Both the position numbers and the translations under genes were made by a program. Under the pieces are notes generated by a model that saw only the letters and a list, made by a program, of their open reading frames with translations, was not told where the DNA came from and made no database searches. Below are positions 1 through 11,922 of a DNA stretch of 64,000 nucleotides, one piece after another; positions within the stretch are counted from its first letter, which is position 1; each line of letters begins with the position of its first letter. The DNA comes from Megalobrama amblycephala (lineage: Eukaryota; Chordata; Actinopteri; Cypriniformes; Xenocyprididae): positions 58,618,383-58,682,382 of the forward strand of contig NC_063045.1 in NCBI RefSeq assembly GCF_018812025.1, in the 5' to 3' direction.

Positions 1-726
1 TAAAGTTATCAAATACAAGCAAGCAAACACAAAACAGCAGCCCCATCCCGCTAAAATTTATGACGTGTAATCTAAACAGCTGCTACCAACATCTGTTTCC
101 CAACACAACATGAACCATCTCAGACGCTGTGCAGGCCGTTACGCTCGACAACACTGGAATTCTCATTAATAAATGGATAAATCCATTCAACTCCAGCCTA
201 AAAGCTCAAAACAGTTTTCTATTTCAGGCACATTATTTAATCTGGTTCATGTTTGTGTTTTTATAATGGTGTGCAATTAAAGTGCAACAGATACTGTAAT
301 TGTAAAGTTTTTTAGACTACACTGAATAAAAAAAAAAAAAAACTGACGTAGAAACAATTTTCACTCAGAAATTGCTAGTAAATTTCACAAACAACTACAA
401 GGAATTGGCATCACATTGAGTTAAAAGAAGTAGGTAACTAAAAATATATATATTCGTATCAATCAAACTCCAATAATCTTATTTACAACAACTTTTACAG
501 TGTTTTCAGGAACATAACCTCACTGTATTTAGTAATTTCTAGAAGTTATCATGACTTAAAGATCTTAATAGAAATAGGGTGAATTCAGGGTGATTCAGGG
601 TCATCTAAATGGCAAAAAGTGTCTCATTCACCCCGAATTCATCCCTTTATACACATAAATACACGACACATCCATCCAAATCCATGCATCCATCCATCCA
701 TCCCGTTCTGGTTATAACGAGCTCAC

Positions 727-1139
727 CTCCAGTCAGTCCTATGAACGGTAACACGGCCTCTGCGTTGCGGTGTTGACGTTGCGGCGTTTGCGTGTTCATT
801 TCATTGAACTTATTCAAAAATTCCGCCTGTTGTTTTGGCTTTCCAGAAACTCCAGCTTTCCCACATTCTGACCCCTCACAACCTGAGAGAAAAACGCGTA
901 ATGCGTGTTAGAAAGAAGCTGTGAATCAATCGGCCGCATACAAAATTAAACATCGTCCGTCAAAGATTCGACTTTTACCTGCTTCAGTCGAAACAGCCTG
1001 ACACACCACCACAGCAGACAGCAGAAACCTGGAGAGGAGAATAACAAATGTGTGAGGCCTGAGGAGAAATACAAACGGACAGATTATTATCCCAAATGAA
1101 TCATGAATCATTTGCTCACCTGAACAGTTGATTCGTCAT
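727..1139 (-). CDS. 5' part of a small secreted-protein gene (exons 1-3, incomplete)
   Basis: Three short exons join in frame on the minus strand: 1139-1120 (ATG, six codons plus two bases), 1028-979 and 882-727. Donors are AG|GTGAG, CAG|GTAAA and GAG|GTGAG; acceptors are CTCTCCAG and TTCTCTCAG. The introns are 91 and 96 bp. The joined frame gives 75 complete codons without a stop. It starts MTNQLFRFLLSAVVVCQAVS, a typical signal peptide with likely cleavage near S20-G24. A hydrophilic part follows with a CEGSEC pair of cysteines, then a lysine/glutamine-rich stretch ending LPFIGLTG. The product is therefore probably secreted. An in-frame ATG nine codons upstream (1166-1164) would weaken the signal peptide, so I chose 1139. 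The last exon is uncertain. One weak acceptor at 154 would give an exon 153-83 ending in TAG and a total near 98 residues; otherwise the gene leaves the window. I do not recognise the family. Confidence 0.62.
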
Positions 1140-1708
1140 TCCGCTCGCTTGTAAACTCCACAACATCCAGAGCGCGCGTGATCTTCTCAGCACTGATGCA
1201 ACACCATCAAAACATCCCCAGAGTGACCATCACACCAGACCACCCTCTATCTGTGCCTCTCCGGGGTCTGTTATTTATCTTTAGTGCTTCAGACTCCCTC
1301 ATGACGCGCCATTAACACCTGTAAACCCCTCCCATAGTCAAACATGAGATCGCGCGCGCACACCCACAAATGCAAATGAGCGTCCATTCACATTAGTTCC
1401 GTCAGTCAAACCGGTTTGAAATGAATCGATTCTCTTCAGTATCACAGAGAAGCGATTAGAGGCTCGCGATGGCCGTCAGAGCGCTTTGATGCTCTATAAT
1501 GCGGGATTTTACCAAGGATCTTTGTTTCTTAAGTGAAAAACAGCCATTTAGATTATTTAGATCATGCACTCATTATTTATTCAGACACATATTTGAATAA
1601 TAGTAAAGTTCAGCTCTGCTCACACAAAGGTTTTTAAAATCATGGAAATAAAAATTAAGTCAAACTTTTATTTGCTATTGCATATATTTTCCCCTTTACA
1701 GCTCTATT
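1140..1708 (-). promoter_or_regulatory. Upstream region of the secreted-protein gene
   Basis: This stretch lies directly 5' of the minus-strand start codon. It carries several CpG-containing blocks, including alternating CG runs near 1173-1178 and 1351-1358, which stand out against the AT-rich surroundings. A TATA-like GATAAATAA is present on the minus strand near 1274-1282. No coding exon was recognised. The promoter role is inferred from position and CpG content only. Confidence 0.3.
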
Positions 1709-1780
1709 AAGTCACCTTTATTTATATAGCGATTTTTACAATGTAGATTGTGTCAAAGCAGCTTTACATTGATAACTGGT
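1709..1780. repeat. Short fragment of a common fish interspersed repeat
   Basis: The block containing TTTATTTATATAGCGATTTT and then GTGTCAAAGCAGCTTTACA matches a motif I recognise as widespread in cyprinid repeats. No ends or duplications are visible, so this is a fragment. The family name is not certain. Confidence 0.4.
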
Positions 1781-3083
1781 ACATTATTTTGGCTGCACAG
1801 TAATGTATATTTCCATATATTTCCAGTAATGTATATTTACATAGTTTAATTCATCATTCACCTACTTGCACAATCCAGTGCATATCTGCTTTTGCACAAA
1901 GCTGCACATTATAGCATATATTTACATTTTTCATTTATTTGTGTGTAGATGTAAGGCATATCTCTTAATCTAAATATCAAATGATATTTGTTTAGAAGTA
2001 GTTGGTGTTTTCGAGGCACAATGGTGATTCCTTTCTTATTTGTTTATAACATTTATGCATGAAAATCAAATAAATTCCTTGGTGATTTTGTTCTCACAGG
2101 CTGACATTTCCAAAAGAACGGCAGTATATATATAACCTCTGAAAGCTAAAGTAATTAGAGTAAGTTTTCTTTGAGGAATTTCTCGTGTTTGATACGGTTC
2201 ACTTCTCTAAAGAGGTGCGTAAAGCACAAGCAGACTCTTCCGGCTCTATTTCTGTCCTTATTCTTTGTTATTGGTTTCTAATTAACCGATTTCACTGAGC
2301 CTGTGAGCCGGTGAACAACTTTCTAACATTTTATTTTCCATTCAGTCTTTTCAATTATACAACCAGAAACGTCAAAATATACTTCAGTAGCTATATATAT
2401 GTATGCCCTGGTTTCTCTTTTCACAAACTCTCCCTTCGTAAACCTCAACTCCATTTTAAAGTCTAAATGAATATATTTACACAGAACAAGCATAGCATTA
2501 TCCAAATGCAAGCTTTAGTGATGGACTTGTCCCATTTTACATTTCACATTAAATATATGTCTGTATTCTGCATAATAAAAAAAAAAAAAAAAAAAAAGTA
2601 CATTTTATCCGGTGGGAAAAATCATCCTTTTTAAAAAGAAATTACATGCAAATTACATAGCTCAGGTTGATGCATTTTTCATTTCAAAGCACAATGCATC
2701 ACCGCTGGGAAAGCTTTCCTTGTAGTGCCATTAATGTTTTTTTTGACATTCATGCCAACATTTCCACTAATTGTTGCAGGGAATTGTTTCACATTAGAAC
2801 ACCCGCTCTGTCCGTCTAGAGGAAAGATCTTCAGCGTGAACAAGACCCGTTGCTAAATAAAGTTGGTGGACCATGTGACGCAGGCCAACCCTAAAAGGCT
2901 AAAGGTCAGACCGAATGCTTGACATTATAGATGCTGGTATATTACACGACAGGCACCTTTCACCCATGAGCAATACCTAATGACATTTTGGCTTTGTGTT
3001 TAATAATATTATTGGAATGATTAAATCAACATTCATGTAAAAGATTTGAGTACTGTATTTATTAGTGTTGTTTGCTACACTCT
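1781..3083. other. Anonymous AT-rich intergenic DNA
   Basis: No gene, paired inverted repeat or long tandem array was found. A 20-base run of A occurs near 2578-2597. The only open frame over 60 codons has no splice sites or protein-like composition to support it. Confidence 0.5.
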
Positions 3084-3273
3084 TTAAAGGGTTAGTTCAC
3101 CCAAAAATGAAACTTCCCTCATTAATTACTCACCCTCATGTCGTTCCAAAGTCCTTCATTCATCTTCTTAATACAAATTAAGATATTTTTGATGAAATCC
3201 AAGAGGTATATGACTCGTTCATAGACAGTCGACTGTTTTAACAATGTCTTTAGTACCTTTCCTGACCCTGAAA

Positions 3274-3345
<72 letters not shown>

Positions 3346-3499
3346 GCTGTCTATGGATGAGTCATATATCTCTCAGATTTCATCTAAAAATATCTTAATT
3401 TGTGTTTTGAAGAAGAACGAAGGTCTTACAGCTGTGGAACGACATGAGGGTGAGTAATTAATGACAGAAATTTCATTTTTGGGTGAACTAACCCTTTAA
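3084..3499. mobile_element. TTAA-flanked inverted-repeat element with a TA-repeat loop
   Basis: The left end reads TTAAAGGGTTAGTTCACCC and the right end is its inverse, GGGTGAACTAACCCTTTAA. Inverted similarity continues inward through the phrase about TCATTAATTACTCACCCTCA, giving arms of roughly 150 bp. The centre is a TA dinucleotide run. TTAA sits at both ends. No transposase is present, so this is a non-autonomous element of a type very common in cyprinid genomes. Confidence 0.8.
3277..3340. repeat. (TA)n microsatellite
   Basis: A pure TA run of 64 bases forms the loop of the surrounding inverted-repeat element. Confidence 0.95.
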
Positions 3500-3502
3500 A
3501 AT

Positions 3503-3692
3503 AAAGGTTCCAAAATGCCATAGAAGAACCTTTTTTTTTGTTCCCCAAAAAACCTTTCAGTGAACAGTTCTTAAAATAACAATTTTCTCTTAGCGTGGTG
3601 AACATTTTAATAATCGAAAGAACTTTTTCCACTACAAAGAACCATTTGTCGAAAGGCTCCAAAGATATTAAAGGTTCAGCATGGAAGAACCT
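3503..3692. mobile_element. Small inverted-repeat element, AAGGTTC-type
   Basis: It begins with AAAGGTTCCAAAATGCC and ends with AAAGGTTCAGCATGGAAGAACC. Internal phrases such as AGAACCTTTTT and AAAGAACTTTTTCC repeat in both orientations. A related copy lies at 22930-23116. It carries no coding content. Confidence 0.5.
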
Positions 3693-3713
3693 TTATGTTT
3701 AAAAGTAAAAAAG

Positions 3714-4240
3714 TAAAGCCCTGGGTGTACTTCGTTTTTTTACGCGTTGAACGCACAGCCTTGCAAAGTAAACTTCACTTGACTCGTACGCACACACAGG
3801 CGTTCGACGCATGCGCAGTTTTGAGCATTCTCTCAAATGCTCCCATGAGTTACAACCGTGTAAACATCTTTGTATTTTTTCATGCTAGAGTTGTACAAAT
3901 GAGGGTACTTTCTCTTCGCATAATCTCTCATCTATGTAAGCCTCGATTGTCACTGTAGCTTGCATGCGTTCCATCCTGTTCTGTTTATGCAGTTTTTCTT
4001 CGACTACCTTGTGAATCGATGCCCCCAGGGCATAGTTGTCCACCTTGTGGATAAACTAATTACTGCAAAAAAATTAAATGTGCATGTGTGACCTGCATGC
4101 ACAAAGTATGCACGGTTACAAAAATCCGCCGTTGCACATACTAGTATACGTGTACTCTTCTGATGACAAAATGTCATGTCTCACACACTTATACGCTGAC
4201 CCTCGCATACACGTAAAAACTGAAGTATACTTTGGGCTTA
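3714..4240. mobile_element. Inverted-repeat element, AAGCCC ends
   Basis: The left end (TAAAGCCCTGGGTGTACTTC, then a T run and ACGCG) is mirrored at the right end (ACGTAAAAACTGAAGTATAC followed by TTTGGGCTTA). The ends match imperfectly over about 35 bp. The next element (4238-5212) starts on its terminal TTAA, so the two were inserted end to end. No coding content. Confidence 0.55.
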
Positions 4241-5212
4241 AAGGTGCCCTAGAATCACAAATTGAATTTTTCCTTGGCATAGTTGAATAACAAGAGTTCA
4301 GTACATGGAAAAGACATACATTGAGTTTCAAACACCATTGCTTCCTCCTTCTTATGTAAATCTCATTTGTTTAAAAGACCTCCAGAAAACAGGCGAATCT
4401 CAACATAACACCGACTCTTATGTAACAGTTGGGGTCATTAATATGTACGCCCCAAATATTTGCATATGCCAGCTCATGTTCAAGGCATTAGACAAGGGCA
4501 GCCAGTTTTAACGTCTGGATCTGTGCACAGCTGAATCATCAGACTAGGTAAGCAAGCAAGAACAATAGCGAAAAATGGCAGAAGGAGCAATAATAACTGA
4601 CATGATCCATGATATTTTTAGTGATATTTGTAAATTGTCTTTCTAAATGTTTCGTTAGCATGTTGCTAATGTACTGTTAAATGTGGTTAAAGTTACCATC
4701 GTTTCTTACTGTATTCACGGAGACAAGAGAGCCGTCACTATTTTCATTTTTAAACACTTGCAGTCTGTATAATGCACAACTTCATTTTTTATAAATCTCT
4801 CCAACAGTGTGTAATGTTAGCTTTAGCCATGGAGCACAGCCTCAAACTCATTCAGAATCAAATGTAAACATCCAAATAAATACTATACTCACATGATCCG
4901 ACGCATGCACGCAGTATGCATGACTAACATCTTGTAAAGATCCATTTGAGGGTTATATTAGCTGTGTGAACTTTGTTTATGCATTGTATAACTGCACTTA
5001 TAGTCGAGAACTCGGGAGGGCAGGGAGCGAGAGATTTAAAGGGGCCGCAGCCTGAATCAGCGCATAGTTAATGATGCCCCAAAATAGGCAGTTAAAAAAA
5101 TTAATAAAAAAAAACATATGGGGTATTTTGAGCTGAAACTTCACAGACACATTCAGGGGACACCTTAGACTTATATTACATTTTTTGAAAAGACGTTCTA
5201 CGGCACCTTTAA
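4238..5212 (+). mobile_element. TTAA-flanked 0.97-kb family, copy 1
   Basis: The element begins TTAAAGGTGCCCTAGAA and ends TTCTACGGCACCTTTAA, so short inverted ends are enclosed by TTAA on both sides. Three further copies lie at 8720-9688 (same strand), 45891-46769 and 52052-53017 (opposite strand). Internally there is a splice-donor-like AG|GTAAGCAAGC near 4546. About 30 bases later an ATG opens a 23-codon frame beginning MAEGAIITDMIHDIFSDI. Targeting TTAA recalls piggyBac elements, but the terminal bases are not the usual CCY, so the superfamily is left open. No transposase remains. Confidence 0.8.
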
Positions 5213-5885
5213 GTCATGCATCACTGTCAGTGTTGTACAATTAAAAATCTTTTTCGGTGATTGAAATAAATACCAAATGTACAGCAATGTCCTTGCAACC
5301 AACACAACATAGCAGCAAGTTTTAAACAAATAATCACCAGAAAATAGAGTTTATTTCACATGCAATTTAATTTGGACTTAAGTATTTAATGCAAAGCAGA
5401 AATACATGCATTTTGTTTTTGCTAATGAGGTTTAATTAGATAATTCATTCACATAAAGAAAGATTAAATCATGTCCGCTAATGAGCAGCAAGTGAGCAGC
5501 CAAGGTCATGATCTTTACGCTGCTCTGCTGTCTTCAGGTTGGATGCGGAGCTATGTGTGCTTTTGTTATAGACACAGAAGAAGTCAAAAGGTGATTTATT
5601 CTCCCTGCTCACAGGTGCATTTCTGTCTCTTACGGCTGACAGCCTGTCATGTTGCTGCCAGGGGAATATGTGAGGTAATTAGAGTAGCAGAGGTGGGCAG
5701 CGAAACGCAGATTCGAGGGGACAAATCCAGATTAAATGTGTCTGCTTGTATGATTCACTTGTTTTTTAAAATTAGATAACAATTCAAATGAGACATTTTA
5801 TGAAGAGATTCTAAGTGATGTTTGCCCATGTGATATGACATTGATGCTGGTCCCTCCTTCAGTGTGCTTATGGGATCTTTTTTAT
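5213..5885. other. Anonymous DNA between transposons
   Basis: An open frame of 102 codons at 5471-5779 (plus) has no splice signals, repeats or recognisable motifs and is treated as chance. Nothing else was recognised. Confidence 0.4.
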
Positions 5886-6853
5886 GGTAACACTTTAGAA
5901 TACTGATCCTTTATTAATGAATAACTACACAGGAACGAATGAATAATGCATTATTAACACTCTAGTAACTACTATTAACTAACAATAAACACAGATTAAT
6001 GAATTAGTAAGTAATATTGCTCACTTGAAGGTAGTAGTTCATTATTAGCTACTCAGTAACTACTGTTTTTTCATACCTCCCAGAAAACTACTAATAACTA
6101 CAGGTTCATAATTAACATGAATGATGCATAATGTATAATTAATTCTAAAGTAAAGGTCATGGTAACGCATAGTGATGACTGAATTATTAGCAAATCCTTC
6201 AGAAGGAATTACTAATATTTGGATCAGTATTCTAAAGTGAAAAACATGATAACTCTCTAGTAACTACTGAAGTCATTGTAAACTTTTGAGGTTTTTGTAG
6301 TTTTGTACAGTAATTCCTTCTGATGTATTTGGTAACACTTAAGTAATTCACTTTAGAATACTGATTCAAATAAGTAGTAGTTACTTTAGAGTTATATAGT
6401 AACACTTGAGTTATTACTATCCAATACTTTACGAAAACCTCAAAAGTTTTCAATGACTTCAGTAGTTACTAGAGAGTTATCATGTTTCTCTCTTTAGAAT
6501 ACTGATCTAAATAATTAGTAATTCCTTCTGAAGAATTTGGTAATAATTCAGTCATTACTAGTGGGTTACCAAGGCCTTTACTTTAGAATTAATTATACAT
6601 TATGCATCATTCATGTTAATTATGAACCTGTATATAGTAGCTCTTAATAGTTCTCTGGGAGGAATGAAAAAAATAGTAGTTACCAATTAGCTAATAGTAA
6701 ACTGCCACCTTCAACTGAGCACTATTACTTACTAATTCATTAATCAGAGTTTCTTGTTAGTTAATAGTGGTTACTAGAGTGTTAATAATACATTATTCAT
6801 CTGTTCCTGTGTAGTTATTCATTACTGAAGAATCAGTATTCTAAAGTGTTACC
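5886..6853. mobile_element. 0.97-kb near-complete hairpin (fold-back element)
   Basis: The left end GGTAACACTTTAGAATACTG is inverted at the right end as CAGTATTCTAAAGTGTTACC. The two halves stay complementary nearly all the way to a centre near 6370; for example, the phrase TTAATTATACATTATGCATC near 6590 mirrors the block near 6110-6150. Arms are about 480 bp with scattered mismatches and small indels. There is no coding content. This is a palindromic fold-back type common in fish. Confidence 0.8.
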
Positions 6854-7698
6854 TTTCACACTCTCTTAAAAAAAAGGCTCGATGAGATCTTAAATAGAAC
6901 CCTAGGGTTCTTGACTCAATTTTAAAGAACCCTTTATGCTACAAATGTTCTATATAAGGAGAAATGTCTTAAAGGGGACCTATTATGCAAAATATAATGA
7001 TAATTGTAATGATATAATGATAAAAATCCACCCACTGCTTTTTTAATCCCATAAAACCTCTCATAGACAAGCCGTTTTCATTTTCTGAGCAATGTTACTT
7101 GATGGAAACACACCTAATTCACATTTGTTTGTTTTTGTTTTTTGTGAACTTTGAAAAGATTCACTTCACGTTTGGATGGAAAACCAGCTAGTGTAAAAGC
7201 ACACCTCTACTCAACAAGATGTGATTTGACTCTAATTTTTACTCCTTTTATGCAGCCATTCATTTTCCACCTGTGCAAAGTAAATGAAAGGATTAAAGTT
7301 CCTTCAAACACGAGCAGCAGTGAACTCCAACCATGTAAATACCAGACCTTAAATATTTCACATGTCAGAGCTGATTAAATCCATGGAACTTCATCACTGT
7401 ATCACATGGGTTTTGATCCCCAGCCAAAGTATGTTCTATAAAAGTGCAATCAGTGCTGTGTGACAAGGAAACGAGACACCGCCGGGTTCATTATGCTGAG
7501 TGAAGCTCTCATCTCGCTCAACCCCTGGTGCACTGATTCATATGAGCCCCCTGCTGGCTCATAATTAATTTACCTATCTTTGTGTTTCATTCCCATAATT
7601 AACAAGCCTCTGGATAATGCCAATGCAGGCCCATTAGGTGTTTCAGCATGTTTACAGGGTTATAATGACATCAACACCAGTAGAAAAAAGGGATGTTT

Positions 7699-7700
<2 letters not shown>
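6854..7700. other. Repeat fragments then anonymous DNA
   Basis: At 6870-6965 there is a small AAGAACCC/GGGTTC-type repeat. At 6970-7095 a fragment starts TTAAAGGGGACCTATTATGC, the end of a common cyprinid element whose other end is missing. From about 7100 to 7700 the sequence is higher in complexity, with no supported exon. Confidence 0.4.

Positions 7701-7786
<86 letters not shown>
7701..7786. repeat. (TA)n microsatellite
   Basis: An uninterrupted TA run of 86 bases, the longest in the window. It produces spurious tyrosine/isoleucine open frames on both strands. Confidence 0.97.
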
Positions 7787-7790
<4 letters not shown>

Positions 7791-8653
7791 AGTAGTTCCT
7801 ATTTGATTCCATACATAGTTGAAATTGGAATAAACTTCCTTATTGTGCAAAAATGAAAACTGTAATTTCATGTTTTTCCAAACCCAAAAGCTGTTATTTT
7901 GTGCCAATGGTCTTAAATTTGGACCTTTTTCTCATTAAATAACTTAAGAAGACTTTGAAATATAAGGCACACATCCACTTTCAATGTGATTTTATATTAC
8001 TTTTATTGTTTTTTTTGTCCTTTATGGAGCTTGACAGACATGGTCACTATGAACTGTCACAGTATGCAAAAGAGTTGTCAAAAAAATAACAGCATACAAG
8101 TTTTGAATGACATGAATTTTGGTTTTTAGGTTATTTATTCATTTAAATATTGCTCCAAAACACTTAACACGCTTTCCTTTGGATTGCTGTAATGAAATAT
8201 GTTAATTAGGATACATTCGACAAGGCATTATTGATTGAATATCCATGTCATTCTTGGCTGTGACAGCAAGTGTAAGTTTCTGCTTCTCATGGGGAACATT
8301 TGACAGACCTGATTATTGTGATTTCTATTCTGAAAACTGACACAGTAATGACAGCTGAATCATTATCAGCCATGCAAAGGTTGACGCTCTCTCTCCTAAT
8401 GAGCTGTCTGCCTTCTGAATGGCACCGCACGGTTTCTTCGCTCTGTTTGAAAGGTTAAGATTCAGGATGTCAGCAACTTCTGTGAGAAACAAGGACAAAT
8501 GTGGTGCAAAATGAAAAGTTTTCATGCAAGCATTGTAGAGAGACACAGCATTGAGACTAAAAGAGAAAAACAATATTGGTGCAAACTTGATAACAAGAGA
8601 TATTGAATTGAAAAAGTTGTCACATGTACACCAACAAAAATGCATTATATTTT
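7787..8653. other. Anonymous DNA
   Basis: No repeat ends, exon signals or tandem structure were recognised. A 106-codon minus-strand frame (8325-8645) has no supporting features. Confidence 0.4.
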
Positions 8654-8695
8654 AACCCATTCTTTCCATATATATATATATAGAAAGAATGGGTT
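8654..8695. repeat. Perfect 13-bp-arm hairpin with TA loop
   Basis: AACCCATTCTTTC (8654-8666) is followed by a TA-rich 16-base loop and its exact complement GAAAGAATGGGTT (8683-8695). It resembles a minimal inverted-repeat element or the seed of one. On transcription it could form a hairpin. Confidence 0.8.
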
Positions 8696-10295
8696 CTAGA
8701 ATGCCCCTATTATGCTATTTTAAAGGTGCCCTAGATTCAAAAATTGAATTTATCTTGGCATAGTTGAATAACAAGAGTTCAGTACATGGAAATGACATAC
8801 ACTGAGATTCAAACTCCATTGTTTCCTCCTTCTTATATAAATCTCATTTGTTTAAAAGACCTCCGAAGAACAGGCAAATCTCAACATAACACCAGCTGTT
8901 ACGTAACTGTCGGGGTGTACGCCCCCAATATTTGCATATGCCAGCCCATGATCCCAACATTATGAAAGGCATTAGACAAGGGCAGGACGTCTGGATGTGC
9001 ACAGCTGAATCATCAGACTAGGTAAGCAAGCAATAACAACAGCGAAAATGGCAGATGGAGCAATAATAACTGACATGATCCATGATATCATGATATTTTT
9101 AGTGATATTTGTAAATTGTCTTTCTAAATGTTTCGTTAGCATGTTGCTAATGTAGGCTACTGTTGGTTAAAGTTACCATTGTTTATTACTGTATTCACGG
9201 AGACAAGAGGCGTCGCTATTTTCATTTTTAAACACTTGCAGTCTGTATAATGCATAAACACATCTTTTTTCTTTATAAATCTCTCCAACAGTGTGTAATG
9301 TTAGCTTTAGCCACGGAGCACTATCAAACTTGTTCAGAATCAAATATAAACATCCAAATAAATACTATACTCACATTACCCCGAAGCATGCATGCAGCAT
9401 ACATGACAAACATCTTGTAAAGATCCATTTGAGGGTTATATTAGCTGTGTGAACTTTGTAAATGCACTGTATTATAGAGTCGCGAGCTCAATGGGCAGGG
9501 AGCATGAGATTTAAAGGGCCAGCAGCCCTGAATCAGTGCATAGTTAATGATGCCCCAAAATAGGCAGTTAAAAAAATGTATTTAAAAAAATCTATGGGGT
9601 ATTTTGAGCTGAAACTTCACAGACACATTCAAGGGACACCTTAGACTTATATTACATCTTGTACAAAAACGTTCGATGGCACCTTTAAAGGTTCCCCTTT
9701 TTGTTTTGGATTCTCCTACAATAGGTTTACATGCATCCAAGGTCAAAAACACTTACATTTTCTCATATGTATGTATACAGTGAAGCATCACTGAAAACGA
9801 ATATTACATTTATTCGAAGATTCAGTCTGCCCAGTCTGTTGTGATTGGTCGACCACTTGCGTGTGTCGGAAACGAAATGGCTCTTTCTTACCATATATGA
9901 CTTTCAGCTCCGGACCTTCCTCAGCTCTTGATACACAGTGACAGGAACGATGGTATCCGTTTTTCCATATAAATTGGAGCCCGAGTCCTCATACGTTTAC
10001 ACTGCGTGCAAAGTGGATTTGCCAGATAGAAAACAGCGTCAAACAAAACTCTTCCAGGCCTCAGCTGCATCTACAGTGTTTGAGGGTGGGGCAAAGTAGG
10101 CTGGTATTATGCAAATTTGTTACATTGAGACTGTAATTACTGATGACTTGTTGCAGCATTTAAGAATCAAGTCTTTCTTAACAAAGGAAATGAGATGGAG
10201 TTTTTCGCCCTACCGCGGTACTTCCACCCATGTCAAGCGTGACCTTTTCAACGTGATTATGTAATGAGTGGGCATCGCAGAGCAGTGCAAGATGA

Positions 10296-10331
<36 letters not shown>

Positions 10332-10750
10332 CAATCGTTTCTCTAGATAAGACCCTTATTCTTTGTCTGGGATCATGTAGAGCTCTTTGAAGCTGCACTG
10401 GAACTGACATTTGGACCTTCAACCCGTTGAACCCCAGTGAAGTCCACTATATGGAGAAAAATCCTGGAATGTTTTCCTCAAAAACCTTCATTTCTTTTTG
10501 ACTGAAAAAAGAAAGACATAAATATCTTGGGTGACATGGTGGTGAGTAAATTATCAGGACATTTGAATTCTGAAGTGAACTAATACTTTAAGATATTTTT
10601 GATGAAATCCGTGAGCTCTGGCCTCCGATAGACAGCAACACAACAACCACTTTCAAGGCCCAGAAGGTAGAAAAGACAGTTAAAATAGTCCTACAGTGGA
10701 TCAACCTTAGTAATTAATGACATAATTTTAATTTTTGGGTGAACATGCTA
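8696..10750. mobile_element. Older repeat cluster hosting TTAA-family copy 2
   Basis: The flanks of the inserted copy (left CCCCTATTATGCTATT, right AAAGGTTCCCCTTTTTGTTT) appear to belong to one older element, split at a TTAA. Its body continues past the insert through a CpG-containing stretch at 9830-10110. A further fragment at about 10458-10600 reads like the end of another known element type (TGGTGAGTAAATTATCAGGA). A piece related to the 3084-3499 element follows to 10748. Boundaries are approximate. Confidence 0.45.
8720..9688 (+). mobile_element. TTAA-flanked 0.97-kb family, copy 2
   Basis: It starts TTAAAGGTGCCCTAGATTC and ends GATGGCACCTTTAA, and is collinear with copy 1 over its whole length with small indels. 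The internal donor-like AG|GTAAGCAAGC and the ATG GCA GAT start are kept, but an 8-base insertion disrupts the short frame soon after. The flanks look like one older repeat split at TTAA, which supports insertion at that tetranucleotide. Confidence 0.8.
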
Positions 10751-11922
10751 TGCTGTGCTCATGCAGTCAGAATTACTGTAATTATTAGTTTCCAACTTAT
10801 AAAAAAACAGCACTGAGAATAAAAAAGCAAAACAATATCGGTGCAAACCTGAAAACAAGATACTGAATTCAAAAGTTTGTCACATGTTCAACAACAACAC
10901 AATAAAAATGATTTATATGAACATTTGATTATATGCATGCAGTGTATGCAAGAGTCACCCGATGAATGAACGACTTCATGGTTCATGGCTATTTTTACTC
11001 AGTACTGTATGTCCAGTCATTTCCATATGGAGACTGTACATTCATAACATATTTCAACCTATAACCGTTGCAAACATCATGTTCCAGTGGCACAGTGGCT
11101 ATATTGAGCGTAACGCCCTGAAACACTGTACTTGATCCTTCCATCCTAATTCAAAGGAATAAAATATCTTTCTATTAATTATCATCTATCATGTACCATC
11201 TAACAGTGGATTAATTAGCAGATCCATCATTTTCAACTCATTTTCATTCTGAAATCTGACACCTCCATCCCTCGACTTTAATCGTTATCCACAAGGATGA
11301 GAACATCCTCGTAGCGACTCATGTCCCAGGTTTGCAGGTGAATCTAGTCGAGTACAGTATGCTTTGAAACACAAAGAATATTTTTAAATTAATGCAGACA
11401 AACATTTCTCTAACGAGTTACAGACCAACATGGCAACTGGCCCACAGCGTGTTATAAATAGCCAGGTCAAGAGCCCAGTTTAGTTACAGTCGACACTTAA
11501 ATGAGCTGCTTCTGAAGCCAGATGCTTATTTGACAGAGAACAGTCAGACGGGCAAGTATTTATTTATTTTTATTTCATTTTTGCAGAGAAATACTCTTTT
11601 ATGTTGACAAGAGAGCAGTACTGGATGCTGTGCACTTTTGAAATTGCAATTAATATTGCTAGCAATAAACACGATTTTATTGCTTTTAAATATAGCATGA
11701 AAGAGCAAATCCAGTAATGCTATTTTAGAATTAATCACGGAAGCAATTTCATGTGGTATTGTTTGTGCCTGATAAGTGATGATTCCCTGCTAAATGTATT
11801 ATATAATATGTGCAAATGTTCCAAATAGTATTCTTTTTTTGTCTGCATTTGTTTTGTGCTGTGCTTATATTTAATTGCCTGTCCTGGTTAAATGAATAGC
11901 TTAATCAAATGCACGCTATTAG
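10751..11922. other. Anonymous DNA upstream of the W-repeat gene
   Basis: No repeat ends or exons were recognised. This is where a 5' untranslated exon or promoter of the gene starting at 12052 would be expected, but no convincing TATA box, CpG cluster or donor site stands out. Confidence 0.4.

Noticed and set aside
7580..7907. Tyrosine-isoleucine repeat proteins
   Set aside because: Translations of the (TA)n microsatellite.
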